Shown here: positions 5,475 to 7,902 of the stretch, in pieces
Layout of the letters: every line of letters starts with the position of its first letter
Numbering within the stretch: the first letter of the stretch is position 1
NCBI GenBank assembly: GCA_946886255.1
Contig: CAMPIG010000215.1
Location: 1-7,902, forward strand
DNA from: an uncultured Cellvibrio sp.
GTDB taxonomy: Bacteria > Pseudomonadota > Gammaproteobacteria > Pseudomonadales > Cellvibrionaceae
DNA length: 7,902 bases
Direction of reading: 5' to 3'
Made by a program: the position numbers and the translations under genes
Notes under the pieces: generated by a model
Databases searched by the model: none
The model's input: only the letters and a program-made list of their open reading frames with translations
What the model was told of the DNA's origin: nothing

Positions 5475-7902
5475 ATGCCAAAACGTACAGACATTAACAG
5501 TGTGCTGATTCTGGGTGCCGGCCCGATTGTGATCGGTCAGGCCTGCGAGTTTGACTACTCGGGCGCCCAAGCCTGTAAAGCCTTACGCGAAGAGGGTTAC
5601 CGCGTCATTCTTGTGAACTCCAATCCGGCAACGATCATGACCGATCCGGCTATGGCGGATGCGACCTATATCGAGCCCATCGAATGGCAAACTGTTGCCA
5701 AGATCATTGAAAAAGAGCGCCCCGATGTGATCCTGCCCACCATGGGTGGACAAACAGCGCTTAACTGTGCGCTGGCGTTGGCGAAACACGGTGTGCTGGA
5801 AAAATACAATGTTGAATTGATCGGCGCGAAAGAAGAAGCCATCAACATGGCGGAAGACCGCAATCTCTTTGACCAGGCGATGAAGCGCATCGGCCTTGAG
5901 TGCGCACGCGCGAAGATCGTGCACACCATGGAAGAGGCCAAGGAAGTGCCCAAAGAATTCGGCTTCCCCTGCATCATTCGCCCCTCCTTCACTATGGGCG
6001 GTTCCGGTGGTGGTATCGCTTACAACTGGGAAGAATTTGAAGAGATCTGTACTCGCGGCCTTGACCTCTCACCTACCAATGAATTGTTGATCGACGAGTC
6101 CCTGCTCGGCTGGAAAGAGTACGAGATGGAAGTGGTGCGGGACAAAAACGACAACTGCATCATCGTGTGTTCCATCGAAAATTTTGACCCTATGGGCGTG
6201 CATACCGGCGACTCTATCACCGTCGCACCAGCCCAGACGCTGACCGACAAGGAATACCAGATCATGCGTAACGCATCGATCGCGGTGTTGCGTGAAATCG
6301 GCGTAGAGACGGGCGGCTCCAACGTCCAGTTTGCCGTAAACCCGGTGGATGGCCGCATGGTCGTTATCGAGATGAACCCCCGTGTATCCCGATCATCTGC
6401 GCTGGCCTCCAAGGCTACGGGTTTCCCCATCGCCAAGGTCGCGGCCAAATTAGCGGTCGGCTACACCCTGGATGAGCTGCAAAACGAAATTACTGGCGGT
6501 GCGACACCGGCGTCGTTCGAGCCTTCCATTGATTACGTGGTCACCAAGGTACCGCGTTTCACCTTCGAAAAATTTGGCGATGCAGATGCGCGCCTGACTA
6601 CCCAGATGAAATCCGTGGGCGAAGTCATGGCCATTGGTCGCACATTCCAGGAGTCCCTCCAAAAAGCTCTGCGGGGATTGGAAGTGGGCTCTGCCGGTTT
6701 CGAATCCAAGGTGGACTTTGCCAGCGAAGAAGGTGCCGCACGCGTGCGTCGTGAGTTAGCCACGCCGGGTGCCGAGCGTATCTGGTACGTGGGCGACGCC
6801 TTCCGTATGGGCATGTCCGTTGATGAGGTATTTAAAACCTCCGCCATCGATCCCTGGTTCCTGGTGCAAATCGAAGAACTGATCGACATCGAGCTATCTT
6901 TGCGTGGCAAATCGCTCCAGGATCTGGATGCCGATAGCCTGTACCGCCTCAAGCGCAAAGGCTTTTCGGACAAACGCCTCGCCCTGCTGCTCGGCAGCAA
7001 CGAAAAGGCAGTGCGGCACTACCGTCAGCAACTCAACATTCGTCCGGTCTACAAGCGCGTTGATACCTGCGCGGCGGAGTTTGCGACTTCTACGGCGTAT
7101 ATGTATTCCACGTATGAAGAAGAGTGCGAAGCCAACCCCAGCGACAAGAAAAAGATCCTGGTGATTGGTGGTGGACCTAACCGTATTGGTCAGGGCATTG
7201 AGTTTGATTATTGTTGTGTGCACGCTGCACTGGCGATGCGCGAGGACGGTTACGAGACCATCATGGTCAACTGTAACCCGGAAACCGTATCAACAGATTA
7301 CGACACCTCTGACCGTTTGTTCTTTGAGCCGGTTACCTTGGAAGATGTGCTTGAAATTGTTCATAAAGAAAAACCGGTGGGCGTGATTGTGCAATTCGGT
7401 GGCCAAACGCCGCTGAAACTGGCCCGCGCGTTGGAAGCGGAAGGCGTACCCATCATTGGCACCAGCCCGGATGCCATCGACAAGGCCGAAGACCGCGAGC
7501 GCTTCCAGCAGATGATCGAAAAACTCGGTCTGCGCCAGCCGCCGAATGCTATCGTGCGTTCATTGGAAGAAGCGTTGCTCGCTGCCGATAAAGTTGGATA
7601 TCCCTTGGTGGTTCGCCCGTCGTATGTCCTGGGTGGCCGTGCGATGGAGATTGTCTACAAAGAAGACGAGCTGCGCACTTACATGCGTACCGCCGTGCAA
7701 GTTTCTGAAGACGCGCCGGTCTTACTTGACCACTTTCTCAACGCGGCGATTGAAGTGGATATTGACTCCGTATCTGACAGCAAGCAGGTCGTGATTGGCG
7801 GCATCATGCAACACATTGAGCAGTGCGGTGTCCACTCCGGTGACTCTGCCTGTTCTCTGCCGCCCTATTCACTGCCTGCCGATGTCCAGGACGAGATGCG
7901 CG
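5475..7902 (+). CDS. carB: Carbamoyl phosphate synthetase large subunit, 3' truncated by window edge
   Basis: The frame is open from ATG 5475 to the right edge: 809 codons of about 1070. GGAG (5466-5469) precedes the start. CarB makes carboxyphosphate, then carbamate, then carbamoyl phosphate from bicarbonate, ammonia from CarA and two ATP. The N-terminal synthetase half shows [17 protein letters not shown] (14-30), [29 protein letters not shown] (169-183) and [11 protein letters not shown] from 298, with Glu299, Asn301 and Arg303 at the E. coli metal and substrate positions. A helical oligomerisation region follows, including WFLVQIEEL and [13 protein letters not shown]. The second, internally homologous half begins near 557 with [15 protein letters not shown] (565-579), then [18 protein letters not shown] and [15 protein letters not shown] (714-728). 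The window ends at about residue 809, within the second ATP-grasp domain, so the allosteric domain sensing ornithine, UMP and IMP is not visible. I found no frameshift in the visible part. Confidence 0.97.
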   Translation, partial: MPKRTDINSVLILGAGPIVIGQACEFDYSGAQACKALREEGYRVILVNSNPATIMTDPAMADATYIEPIEWQTVAKIIEKERPDVILPTMGGQTALNCALALAKHGVLEKYNVELIGAKEEAINMAEDRNLFDQAMKRIGLECARAKIVHTMEEAKEVPKEFGFPCIIRPSFTMGGSGGGIAYNWEEFEEICTRGLDLSPTNELLIDESLLGWKEYEMEVVRDKNDNCIIVCSIENFDPMGVHTGDSITVAPAQTLTDKEYQIMRNASIAVLREIGVETGGSNVQFAVNPVDGRMVVIEMNPRVSRSSALASKATGFPIAKVAAKLAVGYTLDELQNEITGGATPASFEPSIDYVVTKVPRFTFEKFGDADARLTTQMKSVGEVMAIGRTFQESLQKALRGLEVGSAGFESKVDFASEEGAARVRRELATPGAERIWYVGDAFRMGMSVDEVFKTSAIDPWFLVQIEELIDIELSLRGKSLQDLDADSLYRLKRKGFSDKRLALLLGSNEKAVRHYRQQLNIRPVYKRVDTCAAEFATSTAYMYSTYEEECEANPSDKKKILVIGGGPNRIGQGIEFDYCCVHAALAMREDGYETIMVNCNPETVSTDYDTSDRLFFEPVTLEDVLEIVHKEKPVGVIVQFGGQTPLKLARALEAEGVPIIGTSPDAIDKAEDRERFQQMIEKLGLRQPPNAIVRSLEEALLAADKVGYPLVVRPSYVLGGRAMEIVYKEDELRTYMRTAVQVSEDAPVLLDHFLNAAIEVDIDSVSDSKQVVIGGIMQHIEQCGVHSGDSACSLPPYSLPADVQDEMR

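Overview
The window looks like ordinary chromosomal housekeeping DNA from a gammaproteobacterium. Every protein I recognise is close to its Escherichia coli or Pseudomonas counterpart. Gene order also fits: nusB-thiL-pgpA-(x)-ribA resembles the riboflavin/nusB cluster of Pseudomonas-type genomes, and dapB-carA-carB is a Pseudomonas-type block. Moderate GC with mixed codon use suggests a Cellvibrio-like member of the Pseudomonadales/Cellvibrionales, but that assignment is an inference. All genes lie on the + strand.

Left block (1-3050): the 3' end of nusB (transcription antitermination), thiL (thiamine monophosphate kinase), pgpA (phosphatidylglycerophosphatase A, overlapping thiL by 8 nt), a secreted or periplasmic retropepsin-like aspartic protease, and ribA (GTP cyclohydrolase II, GTG start). 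The genes are tightly packed. The one notable gap, 44 nt before ribA, holds a small hairpin followed by T4.

Middle (3069-4188): dapB (dihydrodipicolinate reductase) starts 18 nt after ribA, then comes a 316-nt gap before carA. The gap holds a good sigma70-like promoter (3918-3946) preceded by two short palindromes, a possible tiny leader ORF with an Arg codon, a strong intrinsic terminator (4005-4043), a weaker second promoter candidate (4060-4088) and the carA ribosome binding site. A promoter followed about 50 nt later by a terminator suggests either an attenuator controlling carAB or a short standalone RNA.

Right block (4189-7902): carA and carB encode the two subunits of carbamoyl phosphate synthetase, which feeds arginine and pyrimidine synthesis. 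carA is best started at a TTG behind a perfect AGGAGG. carB runs off the right edge after 809 codons. Between them, beginning 2 nt after the carA stop, is a perfect 34-bp inverted repeat made of two REP-like palindromes with GTAG ends, followed by a third small hairpin.

I found no phage genes, transposase, CRISPR array, tRNA, rRNA, defence gene or unknown multigene system. The points most worth checking are the REP pair inside carAB, the putative carAB leader, and a sharp rise in third-position GC within dapB.
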